DNA of 64,000 nt. It comes from Annulohypoxylon bovei var. microspora. Lineage: Eukaryota > Ascomycota > Sordariomycetes > Xylariales > Hypoxylaceae. Below the pieces are notes generated by a model. The model had not been told where the DNA came from and made no database searches. It worked only from the letters and a program-made list of their open reading frames with translations. This document shows positions 33,828-46,417 of the stretch, in pieces (the first letter of the stretch is position 1; the number at the start of each line of letters is the position of its first letter). The DNA is taken from contig MU405220.1 in NCBI GenBank assembly GCA_022836615.1, positions 248,001-312,000 on the forward strand. Reading direction: 5' to 3'. Position numbers and translations under genes: made by a program.

Positions 33828-34615
33828 ATGCGGTTAACGCCTTACCGATATTCTGCGCTCTTTTCCATAGCTGCGACGACTTTTACCCTTGCCGAACCCA
33901 TCGCCAACCCACTCGGGTACAGCACAATCCAGCATTATAATCCTATTTTTCAAAGAGACGTCACTTGTCCAGCCAACTACTTTAGCTGTGAAGATCGAGG
34001 TGCCGCTTTTGATGGCACCTGTTGCGAAAATGGACAATTATGCGCCCTAGATGCACATAGCTCTGCAGCCTGCTGCCCTACTACGTGAGTTGCCCTCGGA
34101 CAAGAAAGTATTCTTATGATATAGCTCGAGACTTATTTATCCTGTTGAATTATAGAGCAACATGTACTGGAGTAGCGCCTACTGGCACGTCAGTTTCTGT
34201 CTCCTATGTGAGCAATACATACTTTACATTCCCGTACATACCGACATCATTTGCCAATTCAGTCGCATGCACATCGGCCCTTAATCAATGCTCGAGCAAT
34301 TACCAGGCATGTGTATCGGACTTGGCGGGTTCGGGCAGTGGGGTTTATGGGGTTACCATTGTGGTCCCCGGAGGAGGTGGAACGACGATCGCGGCCACGC
34401 AAGGCACCGCACTCCCTTCGGCAACGGCGACATCAGTCTGTTCTAGTTTATCATCCGAGGCGTGCTATGACCTGCAGACTTCTCAATGCGCACAAGCCGG
34501 CTCGACAGGCGGATTTGTCGTCGGTTCTGGAAATCATGCAGCGCGGCCTACTGCTGCTTGTATGGCTGGCGTCATTGCCGGAGTTGGCTTAGGACTTGTG
34601 GGCGCGCATATATGA
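33828..34615 (+). CDS. Cys-rich GPI-anchored surface protein (2 exons)
   Basis: Exons 33828-34084 and 34156-34615 give 238 residues. The 71-nt intron is GTGAGT...TTATAG, phase 2. Residues 1-22 look like a signal peptide (hydrophobic run ALFSIAATTFTLA). Residues about 45-90 are cysteine-dense (CPANYFSC, GTCCENGQLC, ACCP), resembling small disulfide knots of fungal wall proteins. A Ser/Thr-rich middle follows, with Cys at SVCSSLSSEACYD. The last 20 residues are a hydrophobic tail preceded by small residues, typical of a GPI-anchor signal. I infer a cell-wall or plasma-membrane outer-face protein. No catalytic domain is recognised and the function is unknown. Confidence 0.78.
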
Positions 34616-35363
34616 AAGCTGATCGACACAACGAAGCTTTCTTTCATTTCAGCTGCGAATGCACATGGTATCCTAGGATCCAAGTGCAGATCGAATGATG
34701 TCACGAATCATTACGACCCTTTTTCTGATTGTGTATAATTTGGCCAGCAATTATAGATTTGTGTCTTTGGTACAGGATGGCTGGGGTCGTATTTAGCATT
34801 GGGATTAAGAGAATTGCGTAAAGATGGGTTGTCATATACATAATGAATGGTTCTCAAATAATGAGTATTGAAAACTGAACATGAAATACCTAACCTGATG
34901 GTTCACACTTTGAAATCTAAAGTTAATATTTACTTACTGAGTGATTGTATGAAAGCTATTTAGTATTATAATAAAGAGGTTATTTACATATAACATATAA
35001 GAAATGGAACAATACACTTCCGGGGTTCTTCTCCTGATTGGTTCGTTCATTCGTCCAGTGTCAATATGTACTGCCCTAGCTTAAAGAGGTACGTACCTAA
35101 TTATAGTTCACGAGAACCTCACTATGTTCATCTTAATGAGCACACCACTTACTTGAACTTACCATGTCATGAAGCTTGTCGTTGATAATTGAGTAAAATG
35201 ATATACTCTCTTATATCAAACAAAGAAACCGGCTCAGACTTGCAGTAGTCAAATGAAACATGCTCATCGAGGACCGCAGCGCACACCCTCGGGCTAGGCG
35301 ACGGGACTAGTGATTGCGTCTGAGACTTGTGTTGCCATCCGTACCACCGGATCTTGGGATAGT
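34616..35363. other. intergenic before NPR3
   Basis: 748 bases, AT-rich at 34880-35000, with an AGGTACGTACCTAATT motif near 35087. No coding signal seen. Confidence 0.5.
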
Positions 35364-38038
35364 ATGGCATCCCCGGTATTGCCAAACACGTCAAACTTCC
35401 TGGGGGTGGCCCTGGTGGTCAACCGGCTGCGCGATGGCCCGTTGTTTGTCTTCCACTACCCGCCTCGGATCCTGCAGCCGCGCGCCCCGTCCTCCGGTCA
35501 CAGTGCTCCCAGGGACGAGCTCGACGACGACGACGAGTTGCTTAATCAGATGACCCATCCCCCTTTCGAGGCACCCTCCGGCTCTCTCCCGAAGTCCGTT
35601 GATCTGCAGAATTGGAACCACGACGATCACCTGGAAACCGACAGCGGCTCTCAGATAGTGCCGTGGGAACACGTGGCCGGCTATCCTACTAAAGACCTCG
35701 AGAGCCTCCTCACGCCCAGCCGGGCTTTCCACAAAAAGCTCTTTCACGTTTCCCTGGAACAGCTCTGCTTTGCGTCGTATCCCATCTACGTCCCGGAGAA
35801 CGGGATATGGCGTAAAAAGAAGAAGCAGCCGAAGTATCAGGCACCAAAGTCGCCCGAGAACGCGGACTCCGCCAGTAAGTATGGCGAGTACTCGATTTTC
35901 GCAAGCGACGTGCCGCAGATCGAGACGAGGGATATGGCCGAGGATGCCGTCACCGGAAACACGCCAGATGAAGCCGATGAGAAAAAGAGCGGCATGACTA
36001 TGTTCAACCTCGTCTTCATTCTAAACCCCAAGAAGCACGAGGCAAAGGAGCTAGGCGAGAACCTCTACCTCCACATCATAAAGAAGATTAATAAGGCCTA
36101 CAAGTACAGCCAGCAGAAGAGCGATTTCGTCTGGAAAGAGTCGAAACGAATTTTAGCTTTGAAGGATAAGGGCCGAGAAGCTAGTATGCAACTGAATTAT
36201 TGTATCGCGCATACGAATATGCGAGCTAACTTGGAATACGTAGAAACTAGAATGACTACATTATGGAAGGAGATCCTAGATGTCTCCTCCCTCGCAGCAT
36301 CCATGCAGGACGTCTACGAAGCCGTCTCCCACAACAAGATCGCCGCCTTGCAACTAGATACAGCCGAAGGCGCATTGACGCACTCGGTCCAGATTCCCGT
36401 GCCGTTCTACATCACAGACTTACCCCCCGACAACGAGAATAGCTCCAAGGGGCTATGGATAACCACCGCCAACTCCTTCGTCGAGGAGGACAGCCTCAAC
36501 GACCCCGGCTTCCTCGACAAGAACTTTGCGCTGCTCCTCATGAGCGACGAGAAGAAGATCATCGCAGAACTTCAGGCCGACCCGGACGAGACTACGGCGG
36601 CCATGATCGAGTTCGTGCGGCTCTCGAAGCCGACCATGTCGTAAGTGCATTTATCTCGCACTCCCTATCCTTTATCTCCCTCCCCTCCCAACCCCCGCTT
36701 CTAAACAACAGCCCCGCTCACCCTTCCCCTCCCAGCTTCCACCAGATCGGCCAGGGCACCGCGCTCTCGCCCGCGCAGGTGCGCAAGTACGCGCAGCACT
36801 TCATCTTCTGGCGGCGCGCGATCGCCATCCCGCCGCTGCACGCGCGCGACGTCTACGTGCTGTCGCCGAACAGCGACATGTCGCGGCTGCCGCGCGCCAG
36901 CCAGGCCTGGTCGCGCTGCTTCCCGCTCGCCCCGCCGCTCCCCGAGTTCCTCGCCGCCCTCTCCGCCGCCCCGCGCTCCTACAAGCTCTTCGCCCCCAGC
37001 AAGAACCACCGGCCCACCTACCTGGCCATGCTCGCCTGGCTCATGCGCGGCGGCTGGGCCGCCCAGCTCTGCACCTTCGCCTACGTCGTCGTCTGGCCCG
37101 AGATCCTGTACGAGGTCGACTACGAGCTCGAGGCCGAGGAGCTCGAGCGCGCCCGCAGCGAGGCCCGCGCCGAGGTCGAGACCGGGTCGAACGAGTCCGA
37201 CGACCGCTCGCACGCGTCCTCGTCGCCGCCCCCGTCGTCGCCGCGCTCGGATCCCCCGTTATCGCCCGAGCCAAGCAGCAGGGACAGCAACCCCGACGAC
37301 CGAACCAGCCTCAGCCTTAGCACCACCTCCTCCGACGGCCCCGCGCCCCTCCCCCTATCCATGACCTCCTCGACCGCGACCCTCCGCTCTCCCCCGCATC
37401 CCCACCCGCACCCTCCGCTCCCGCCCCAAAAGACCGCCGGCGAGCAAGCGGCCGAGCAAGCGCGCCTCGACCGGCTCGCGACGCGCGCGCACCTAGCCGC
37501 CGCCGAGAAGGCCGCGGCCCACGCGCGGCGCCCGGTCCCGCAGCGCACCGCGCACCCGTCCGTCAACGACGCGCCGCACCTCGCGCACCTGAGCCCGTAC
37601 GTCATCGTCGACGCGGGCCGCGTCGGCGAGCGCGACTCGCGGTACCTGTCGGCCATCGGCCGCCGCCTGCCCGAGCGCGTGACGCACACGTCGAGCGGCG
37701 CCCTGGCCGTGGCTATGCATGCCAAGAGTAGGGCTAACACTCACCCTGCTACAACTAGTGGTGGTTGTGCGGCTAGCAACGGAGGGAAGGGGAAGGAGAC
37801 AGCAGGGGCAGGGGCAGAAGGGATAAAGATAGCAGCAGGCGGCAAGGGCGGGAAGGGGGGAGGAGGGGCGTCAGGGCCGCCGCCGAACCCGCGGACCGCG
37901 TGGCCCGTCTTCTGGAAGTACTTCAACGGGCGCAGCGCGCTCGAGCGCGTGGCGCTACACGAGGACATGAAGCGCCGGGACGCGTGGAACCTGCTGAATT
38001 CCATGAGCGAGTACCTGCTGTGCGTGAGGCATTGGTAG
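35364..38038 (+). CDS. NPR3: NPR3, GATOR1/SEACIT nitrogen permease regulator (2 exons)
   Basis: Exons 35364-36640 and 36736-38038 give 859 residues. The 95-nt intron is GTAAGT...CCCAG, phase 2. I chose the ATG giving MASPVLPNTSNFLGVALVVN because this matches the family start; an in-frame ATG 54 bases upstream is possible. The N-terminal region has GVALVVNRLRDGPLFVFHYP, SLEQLCFASYPIYVP and MFNLVFILNP, typical of Npr3. The C-terminus has WPVFWKYFNGRSALERVALHE and NLLNSMSEYLLCVRHW. Npr3 with Npr2 and Iml1 forms SEACIT/GATOR1, the GTPase-activating complex that lowers TORC1 signalling on amino-acid loss at the vacuole. A GC-rich insert (about 557-812) is mostly disordered but encloses a conserved SPYVIVDAGRVGERDSRYLS-like island. 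It faces the bHLH gene tail to tail. Confidence 0.92.
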
Positions 38039-38997
38039 GTTAGGTTACGTTGGCAAGTTGCGTAGGTGACGTACCTGGGCTAGGTAGTGCGTGGGAGTTC
38101 GCGTGTACTGAAATGCCTAGGCAGACGGGAGAGGCCGGTTCCATGATTCCGAACCTTTCCTACTAATACTATAGCAGTTATACCTAGTTATATAGCTCGA
38201 TAAAAACGAGTTTAAACTTCGGATGGCGTTCTAGATACATTTCAGGATAAACAATGGAGGATTCACGTGAAAGCAAGCATAAGTTTATGAGAATAAATAT
38301 GATTATTAGGGCTAACCCGATATACTGCCCGGCTTATATATCACTTGCAATGCCGTCGGTTTACTCTCTCCAGTCGGATTCCCTTCAAGTCAACGAGTAC
38401 ACAAAGCATATGATGCCCGAACCCTCGTCATAGAGGGTTGCGATGGCTACATGTGGGAACCGGTAAGAAAAAACTCCTCCTTCCACAATGTGAAGATGCA
38501 AATGCGAAAAATTCAACGCGATCTCGACCGAAGAAGAAAAAAAACAAGTTGGCCTAAACTCCGTAATCCACGAGGTATCATAGAAATGAATCAAACCCGG
38601 CCCGCAGATGAATGATGTGCGAGGGAACTAAAAGCAGCGGAAGAAAAAGAGGGCAGGGGTGCAGAGAGGAAAAGCGAAAGACCTGACCCTCCATGTCCGG
38701 ATCTGTCGGACGAGAACCATGAAAACCATAACCACTCCGGCCGCTCCGTGTTTGTTTCCCACTATCTGGTGAGATAAGATAGAACGCCGGTCTCCCAAAA
38801 CGGCCGCCCTATGCAGTGATGTCCCATCCTTGACGAGGATACCCGAAATGACCCAAGTGAAATGCCTGAAAATCCCGAGTCAAGTGTAATGCTCAAAGGC
38901 GAAAACGTAAAAATTGAATGGGGAATCGGAACTTGGCCAACGCCGGTAAATGCTGGAAAGACGCAAGAACGTAATAGGCCTAGAAGCCTAAAGGCCG
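38039..38997. other. intergenic, convergent 3' ends
   Basis: About 960 bases between NPR3 and the bHLH gene. Purine-rich tracts lie near 38500-38680. No coding signal seen. Confidence 0.5.
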
Positions 38998-40626
38998 TTA
39001 ATCGTGGGAGAGGTCCATTCCGAATTCATCCTCTTCCTTGAAATTGATCGACCCAGGACCACTGCCGTCATCTTCCGGGTCGTGCCAGAATTGGCCAGCG
39101 TCCATATCCCCCGCAAGATCTACAGCATCCCGACCCTCGGGACTAGCAGAGTTGCCGGCAATCGCACTGTCTGACCCGTTTACAGAGTCTCCTCTATAGT
39201 CGGTATGTTGCGGGACTCGGAGACCTGATCCCGAATAACGAGAGTATGAGAAGGTGTGCGGGCCGTTCTTGGCCATAGCCTCCATCAGCTCAGTTTGCAT
39301 GCGCTTCTCATCTTCTGTGAGCTCAAGTGGGGGACTTCCACCGAGCTCTACGATAGTGTTGATAAGCTCCTCTTGTTGTTGAAGTTTAAGATGTAGCATC
39401 CACATAAGATCTCTCGTCCAGCTGACTGCGCCGTTGAGAATATCTCCCTTGTTAGGACCCTTATCCTTCTCTTCGAGAGGGAGGCCCGTAGTAATGTTGC
39501 CAACACCAGTAGCACGTTTTGCGCCTGGTCCGGCCAATCCTGAAGTAGCTTGTACAGGATGAGACATTCCGGTCAAACTAGGAGACAGTGGTGTTCCATT
39601 TTGTATCAGCTTTCGGATCTTCTCGTCTTCTAGACGGTGCGGAGGAACGAGTTTGCTTAGATCCTGGATCCTCTCGTTGATATTGTCACGGCGTCGTCGT
39701 TCAACAAGGTTATGAGACTCACGACGTCTCTTCCTCTTCATCTCTTGCGAGGAAACCGCATTAGGCGGCGTATTTAACTTTGCAGGCATAGAGGTGCCTC
39801 CCTTCAGGAGCACATCCGTAATCTGCGGGTTTTGCATGCCATGTTGCATTGGTGAAGAGAACCCGGATCCAGGGAAAGAAGACAGGCTATTTGGTGTGTG
39901 CATCCATTGAGCCGAAGGGGATTTCTCGTGGTGACCATTTGTAGTTCGAATCGGTTGCGCACCGAATCCTGGTTGTTCTCGGGAGCTCACGGTCAAGTTG
40001 GACATGGCAGCTGCAGTCTTGGGGGTGAGTGGGCTTCGGGTATTTGAAGCCTTGCGCTGCATAGTATGGGAGAGCTGAGGGCGAGATTTGGTGTTTAGGT
40101 AATTGGGATCGTTGCTCTCGTTGTTCATGTCAGAACCGGCCAGAGGGGAGCCGGAATAGGATATGGGCGACTGAAGGGAGTTTCCAAACTGTTGTTGATG
40201 TTGTTGTTGCATTTGGTGAAATTGCGCCTGGTTGAAGCTGTGCACAAATGGGCTCTGAATAGGATCGCCATCTGGAGTATTGGAATAGCCATTCATGTGT
40301 GGCTGATCCATCTGCAAGTTATGGCTTCCCTGGTGTGGAGGATAGATGCCTTGGGAGAAACCCATATTCATCTCGTTCATGCCGCCAAAATCCTGGCCTT
40401 GATTGTGCATGTTGGGTTGGTTAGACATGGGATCGGTCGGGCTACCAAGGGTGTCGAGTAACTCGTCGTCGCCGAAGAAGTTTGAGGAATTGTTATTTCC
40501 GTTGAAGTTGTTGGAATATGACGGGGCGTATGTTCCGGACATGGCTAGGTCGTTCGGGTCAACGCTGCCGCCAGCGCCGCCGGTATTCTGGCTGCTGCCA
40601 AATTGGTTGAAGGCGTGCTGTGCCAT
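38998..40626 (-). CDS. bHLH transcription factor (single coding exon)
   Basis: A 542-residue frame without coding introns. Residues 1-290 are Asn/Gln/Ser-rich (QFHQMQQQHQQQFGNSLQ) as in activation regions. The basic region and helix 1 (about 297-325) read RRRESHNLVERRRRDNINER followed by IQDLSKLVPPHR, with the His-Glu-Arg residues that contact E-box DNA in class B bHLH proteins. Helix 2 (about 385-420) is NKGDILNGAVSWTRDLMWML plus a Gln-rich extension. An unusually long loop of roughly 60 residues separates the helices. The C-terminus is acidic. The protein probably binds CANNTG as a dimer in the nucleus; target genes are unknown. It resembles the Rtg3/TFEB-like group of filamentous fungi. 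A 5'-UTR intron of about 465 nt (GTAAAT at 41122 to TTTTAG at 40658) is plausible. Confidence 0.88.
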   Translation of the reverse strand: MAQHAFNQFGSSQNTGGAGGSVDPNDLAMSGTYAPSYSNNFNGNNNSSNFFGDDELLDTLGSPTDPMSNQPNMHNQGQDFGGMNEMNMGFSQGIYPPHQGSHNLQMDQPHMNGYSNTPDGDPIQSPFVHSFNQAQFHQMQQQHQQQFGNSLQSPISYSGSPLAGSDMNNESNDPNYLNTKSRPQLSHTMQRKASNTRSPLTPKTAAAMSNLTVSSREQPGFGAQPIRTTNGHHEKSPSAQWMHTPNSLSSFPGSGFSSPMQHGMQNPQITDVLLKGGTSMPAKLNTPPNAVSSQEMKRKRRRESHNLVERRRRDNINERIQDLSKLVPPHRLEDEKIRKLIQNGTPLSPSLTGMSHPVQATSGLAGPGAKRATGVGNITTGLPLEEKDKGPNKGDILNGAVSWTRDLMWMLHLKLQQQEELINTIVELGGSPPLELTEDEKRMQTELMEAMAKNGPHTFSYSRYSGSGLRVPQHTDYRGDSVNGSDSAIAGNSASPEGRDAVDLAGDMDAGQFWHDPEDDGSGPGSINFKEEDEFGMDLSHD

Positions 40627-43600
40627 CAGATCTGGCGTGTCGGGTTGAAAGAGCTCTCTAAAAGAGAAAGGATGAGAAAAGTTGACAGCGATAGCTGAAG
40701 AAGTGTCTATAGCCGTTTTAGGCGTTAACAGTAGTCGGCGACAAAATGGTGTGTTGGTAATGAGGGTATCGAGTGTGGTCGGCGATTGGTGTGGATGGTG
40801 AATTGTGGATTGTGTATCTAGTATCTGCCTAGATAGAAATCTAGAAATCTAGCGTATCTGTTCTGTCGAGGGACAGAGCAGTGTCAGCCCCGCACCTATA
40901 CTCGGCGAGTGGGTTATGCGGGCAAGAGGGAAGGAATGGAAGGGTAGTGGTAGTGGGAAAGAGATGTGGGGAAGGAGGTAGAGGTATTAAAGTATAATCA
41001 ATAATGAATACACTGAGATTAACTCAAGGGGTTTTGAGGAAAGAGCAAAAGAGATTATCTCATGCGACAACATTGAACATAATTATATAAAACTTTAAAA
41101 GAATATAAATGTGTATATTTACCTCGGTTGAAGAAAGTGTAAAGTTCAATAATGGTTGTTGATGTTGACCACAAATTACGTAGCCATGCAGATGGTGAAC
41201 GACGTCGCGGGAATGCGCCGGCTTGCTGAATATTTGATTTGAGGAACCAAATATATAGAGGGGACTTTGGAGAGAGGCGCGCGTGAAAGAACTTATGAAT
41301 GTATCGTATCTGTTGTGCGCTGGTTAGAGCAGACCGAGTTAGGTTGATTCAAAAATTGGGACTGCTTCTTTTTCTTTTTCCATTCCTTTTTGTGCTTTTG
41401 TCCCTTGTGTATGAGTCCGATGCAAATACCGTGAGTCCGAGGTGCGGAGGGTTAATAAAATAGACATGTACGTACAGACTAGTATTATGCGCACGACCAA
41501 CAATGGGTGTCGGTGAGATTTATTGGTTGATTTGGATAAGTGCTTCTTCACTTTGTGGGAAGGAAAAGAAAAAGGTAAGAAGAGGAAGAGAAGAAAAAAA
41601 GAATCTAAGTTCTGTTTCTTCGGGGATAACTGGTCGAAAAGAAATATATCTTGCGCCTCGCCAAATTCGAAAGGCGGTATCGCTATAATCCCTACACCAG
41701 TAAGATGTGATAGACGACCGAGGAAGAAGTGGTAGCAGCAAGCCCTCGATGACAGCGCTGAGTGATTCTGGCCTCAGAGAAATTGGCCGAGCGCAGGGTA
41801 GGCCAAGTAGGCGAGGTAACACCAAGTGTACGATAGGAGGAGGCTAAAAACGACCAAGACTTGTCAAACCGTAAGCACGGAGTTGATGCCGGGTTTAATC
41901 GGCTCTTATTTCGGCCTGGGCAGTTCCACGAGAGGTGATGAATCGTATATCAGATCAGAAAACCAGTCAGGAGCGCGAGAAGCGTCCGTTGGGATGATAT
42001 ATGAATTAAAGAATGGGTACGAGTATGGGAAAATCGACCGGGTGTGTGGGAAGGATAAAAAAAGGACCCTAAGACTTTCAGGATTTGAGGCGGTAAGAAG
42101 GCAGAAGGGAAAGTCCTTGGATTATGAGGGAAGATGCAGGTAGCCTAGCCTGGGTTGGGTGAACTCGGTTGGCAAGGTTATTAGCTGTAATAAAATAGTC
42201 CAAGTTGTTGGTAGGGCAATCTGTGTCAGCTCTCGTCAACTTTCTAGATGAAAGCGGGCGTAGCTTGTGGGCGAAGCTCGAACCGAAAAGACCAGGGTTT
42301 GGAGGGGACAGCCTGACTGCTAGATGTATACGAGGATTCCTCTTTTAAGATCTCTCGGACGGTGGCGGCCGTAAGGAATTGGATATAATCTCAACGAATA
42401 TCACAAACAACTGATCAGACCCGACAAGCCGAGTCGGGTTGGAAGATGATTGGAATAGGTTGTGTCGAAAGGAATCTCACGGTGAGCCCCGGACGTTGGA
42501 ACAGGCGGTCTCAAGTAAGAATGGGCGAGAGTAGTAATAGTAGAGAGCACTACTACTTTAATGTTGAACCAGGTAGGAGAGCTTGGGGATAGCGCAAGGT
42601 GAGTAAAAGCAGGGTAACGCAAGCCAATGCAAGTACGCCGTTTGTGTGTTCAAACCCTGGAAAGTTCGGACAATTGATTGGTAGCCTGCGAGGCTTCCAA
42701 GAAACACCCTTGGGTAAATCCCCTGTAAGGTTTGGTGATTTGAAGGTTTAGGTGTGTACCGTAATGGTGTTACCGCACATGTAATGTAGGGATAGACCTA
42801 GAGAGAATAGAACGGTACGGGCGGAAGTCGCGACGCGATGCGATGATGATGATAGATACGATGCGATGCTACTTCCGGGTCTCTCTCTCCCAGTGCTGAT
42901 TTCAGCTCTTCTAGTAGTGGGAAGGAATGTCCCTAGTTAAACAATTAGCGGCTGCCCTTAGCCGATTATGTAAATACTTGCAGCACCTACAAAGCACTTA
43001 ACAAGAACTTATCGGTTCCGACTCCCGGTCAACTCCACCGAAGGAGCCAAAGTCAACCACCTTTCCTGAATAAGGCCTAGGTGTCGGATAGTTGACGAGA
43101 GAAGCAGCCAAAGCGAGATCGTGTCGACTCGGAGCTTTTGCGCCGTTCCAAGATACCGTTTAGATAATACCGACCAGATTGTCGCCCTACCGATTTCTTC
43201 CCGCTCCTTAGCTAACCGTCTTTTGTTATCGACGATGTTCTGTCGCGGCCTTGATGGTGATGTCGAAACTGTCCAATAAAAGCAGGCGATATTGTCCATG
43301 TACATAAAAAGTCGAGTACTGCCGAAATCCGTTGGAGACTTCTCTAATTAAGTTTCCGTGGGGTCGTACTCAAAACTCTTGGTCAGATCTCCTGCGAGGT
43401 CGATCGACTTGATGTCGATATCTTAACTTTAATAGCCTTGTCAAAGAACGAGTCCCTATGGTTGGAGGCAGATATCCCGATATTCATGTGAGCCGGTGTC
43501 TTGCTATTTCAATATTTAAGACCCCTCGATGACGTCGCTTCGCGTGTTGGTGAATAGACGTCCTCTTTCTAGTAATGTCCGAGTGTAGTTGGCCGTGTAA

Positions 43601-46417
43601 GGTATGATATTTCTAAAGAATTCCTGTTGATAGAATGGCCTCCCATGAATTAAGAATTAATAACGTCAGGTTTGTTGGTTAGATTTCAACTATTAGGTAG
43701 GACGAAGACATTCCCTCATTAGGTTGTGGTCGTGGGGTGCATGGCTTTTATATTCAGATACCTATATACATCTATAAATACCTCCAAATACGATTACAAA
43801 CCCCCAGTCCATATCTTATTCCGTCCGAACAGGTTCGTGGTGCGTCTTATGACACTATAGAACTCGGAAAGGTCCATCTTTGGCTGATATGGTGTGTAGG
43901 GAAGAGATGAGAAGGGGTGTCTCTCCTAGCTCTCACCGGACTACTAGGAAGCTACCTCACCCCATCGCGAAGCGCGACCCGCGCGACTGAGCTTTATCTT
44001 ATCGGCATAATATAGTAATGTAAGTAATAAAGAGGGGTCCCTGTTCGGAAAGACCAAAAGGGAATGGGTGGGCGGCACTTGGACTCGTGACCAAGGTCAA
44101 AGTCATTGCACCCACCCACCTAGGTGAGACAAAATGCCACCCTTCTTCTGGCCTAAGGAGATAAACGGAGTACCATGGAAAAGTGTGGTCAAGATGGGAT
44201 TTTGGACAATCCGAACAAGAGAGAGCTCTCGGAAATGGTCAGCGTGATCCTTAAGGTCGACCTTGTGTGACTCATAGTTATTGAAGCCATGTCCTCGAAA
44301 CGACTAACGTGCTGACCGAAAAAGGCGAAATTTGTCACCTTGCGTAAGGCACCCGCTTTAGAGACGCATGTATGTACGATTCCCGAGGTTACGATCTTCT
44401 ATTCGGCTGCGCGGCCAAGGTACACCAATCCCATGAACTGTACTTACTACCTAACTTATCGCTATCAGTCTACCTGGGGATACTCAACCTAAAAGTGACG
44501 ACGCGATCGCGTTTCTGCATAGGCAGCTTAATACGTATACTCCCACAGGGGTACGTACTAGGTAGGCATGCGAGGGCTTGGTAAGCCACAAGCAGAACCA
44601 ACCCTGGCCCCCTCCCATAAGAATGAACCATAAGAATGAACGTTGGGAGGCTTCGTTAGCCTAGAATCCGGCGCGGTAATGGCGTTTCTAAACATATTGT
44701 CGGAATCGTATTACGAAGACGATGAGGTCATAGCTATTAGGAGTACTGCGCGCCTTCGCATACAACGTAGTATGATCTATCGTGCAATGGAGGGGTAGAT
44801 CTTGGAACATGTATAAACTCTGCGTTATACCAAGTCGACGTGAATGCAGAGCTATAGTAGGTTGAAAGTGGACTCTGCAGCTGCTGTATCGGCCGGCGAC
44901 CGCTCCGATGTAACTCAAGGCTGCAGGTTCTCGAAAGTCGACAGCTTCTTCCCCATGACGATCCACGGTTTTACACCCCCAGCATCCAGCATCGAAAGTG
45001 GGAGCCAATCAAGTTGGTCGCGCATCCAACAACTTGGACGCACTTCGATAGAGTTTGAATAGCGCCGGTTCGGCACGGTACGTGATTGGCAATCTCATAT
45101 GCTTAATAATAATGGGACCAGCTGATATTGAAAGTTGACAGGTAGGGCTTCCTAAGTAGACTTTGTTTTCAAAAGCCGAACACAGTACGTCAAACACATA
45201 CCTATAACTACCTACTTCGTAGGTCCCCAACGAATAGATCTGCGCAGGTCATTCAAAGTAAACCTCCAAGTTCACGTCAGTTAGCATATGCTATGTCTTG
45301 CGCAACCGCGCTCTCCGCTACTTCAAAGATTGAACCATCTTGCAACCATCAGAGGATAGATTATCCCCAATTTCGATAGTCGACGCGTATCGTCCAATAG
45401 GAGGATGTGAATCTAACACACCTTGGGTATAGACTAGGTATGTAGTTGCTTTGCATACATGCGCGGATGTAGGTGTAGCATGCGCAAGCGCGCAACTATC
45501 AAAAATCTACGCGACCGTCAGAATCTTGGAACTTGTGTATAACTTACATGCGTATAGTGCTCTCTGCCGATGAAACATCCACACATGTCTACCGGCGGGG
45601 CAGATAGCGAGATTCATGAAGGTGTGTAGGAAAATGACGGATCGTGTCCAGTCGGAACTCATAAACAGGCTTCCATGAATATTGGCAAACCGCACGTCCA
45701 TATCGTCTCTGTATACCTAGGAATAATCAGGTGTAATCAGGGAATAGAGCATATACTCCAATTACGGGCGAAAGCGGCATTTCTTGACCCTCGTTCCAGG
45801 TAGTATGTACGTACGTAATATTGCTTTGCTACCGTTGTCGAATTCTATACGCACAAGCCGTTGACATTGTAGGAGGCAAATTAAAGAGGAACAGGGGCTT
45901 TGGGAAGACCAGGAAGACTAATAGAAATCGGCCCCATCTTAGCGGGATCACTGTCAGGGATTAATCGAAGCCACATGCCAAAAAGTCTCAACCAATGACG
46001 TGCATCTGAATGTCACCACTAAAGCCCCACTCGCACAGACCATATCGTCTTTGCGGTTGTGTGGCTGATCATTCTGGCTGATACCTTTCTTTCTCCTTAC
46101 TCATTCTCTACTAGTCTCCACCACACCCAATTTTAGTGCACCCTGAACGCGACATCACCGCAGACGTTTCCCGTCTTCCATCAACCCTCTCCATCAGCAA
46201 TCTCTCAACTTACAGTACAAGGACGGAGAGGTCATCCGGCACACCCAGTGGCATCCATTACGAAGTCGCATTTTCCGTACTATCCGCCCCATATATCCAG
46301 ATTCCACATACCACACACATTCTCGCCGCAACCGTTCTGCGACCGCACAACCTAAACCTGAGAATTACGAGTCGATCCGAAGTCCAGCGAGCGAGCGAGC
46401 GAGAACCATTATACAGA
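40627..46417. other. 5.8-kb divergent intergenic region
   Basis: This is the largest stretch without a supported gene between two transcription units (bHLH on minus, SFT2 on plus). The first 1 kb probably holds the bHLH leader and its possible intron. Beyond that there are only overlapping frames under about 110 codons. A 13-bp tandem duplication occurs at 44616-44641 and GATGCGATG-type repeats near 42836-42868. The 250 bases before 46418 are pyrimidine-rich and likely form the SFT2 leader. An ATG-rich upstream frame starting at 46136 is in phase with SFT2. Confidence 0.4.
44616..44641. repeat. 13-bp tandem duplication
   Basis: CATAAGAATGAAC occurs twice directly adjacent. Non-coding. Confidence 0.9.

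Noticed and set aside
37120..37744. Long minus-strand frames opposite the NPR3 insert
   Set aside because: They are Arg/Ala-rich shadows of the GC-rich plus-strand coding exon, which has clear NPR3 motifs on both sides.
46136..46417. Upstream in-frame extension of SFT2
   Set aside because: Sft2 proteins start at or near the ATG at 46418, and the extension looks like leader sequence.
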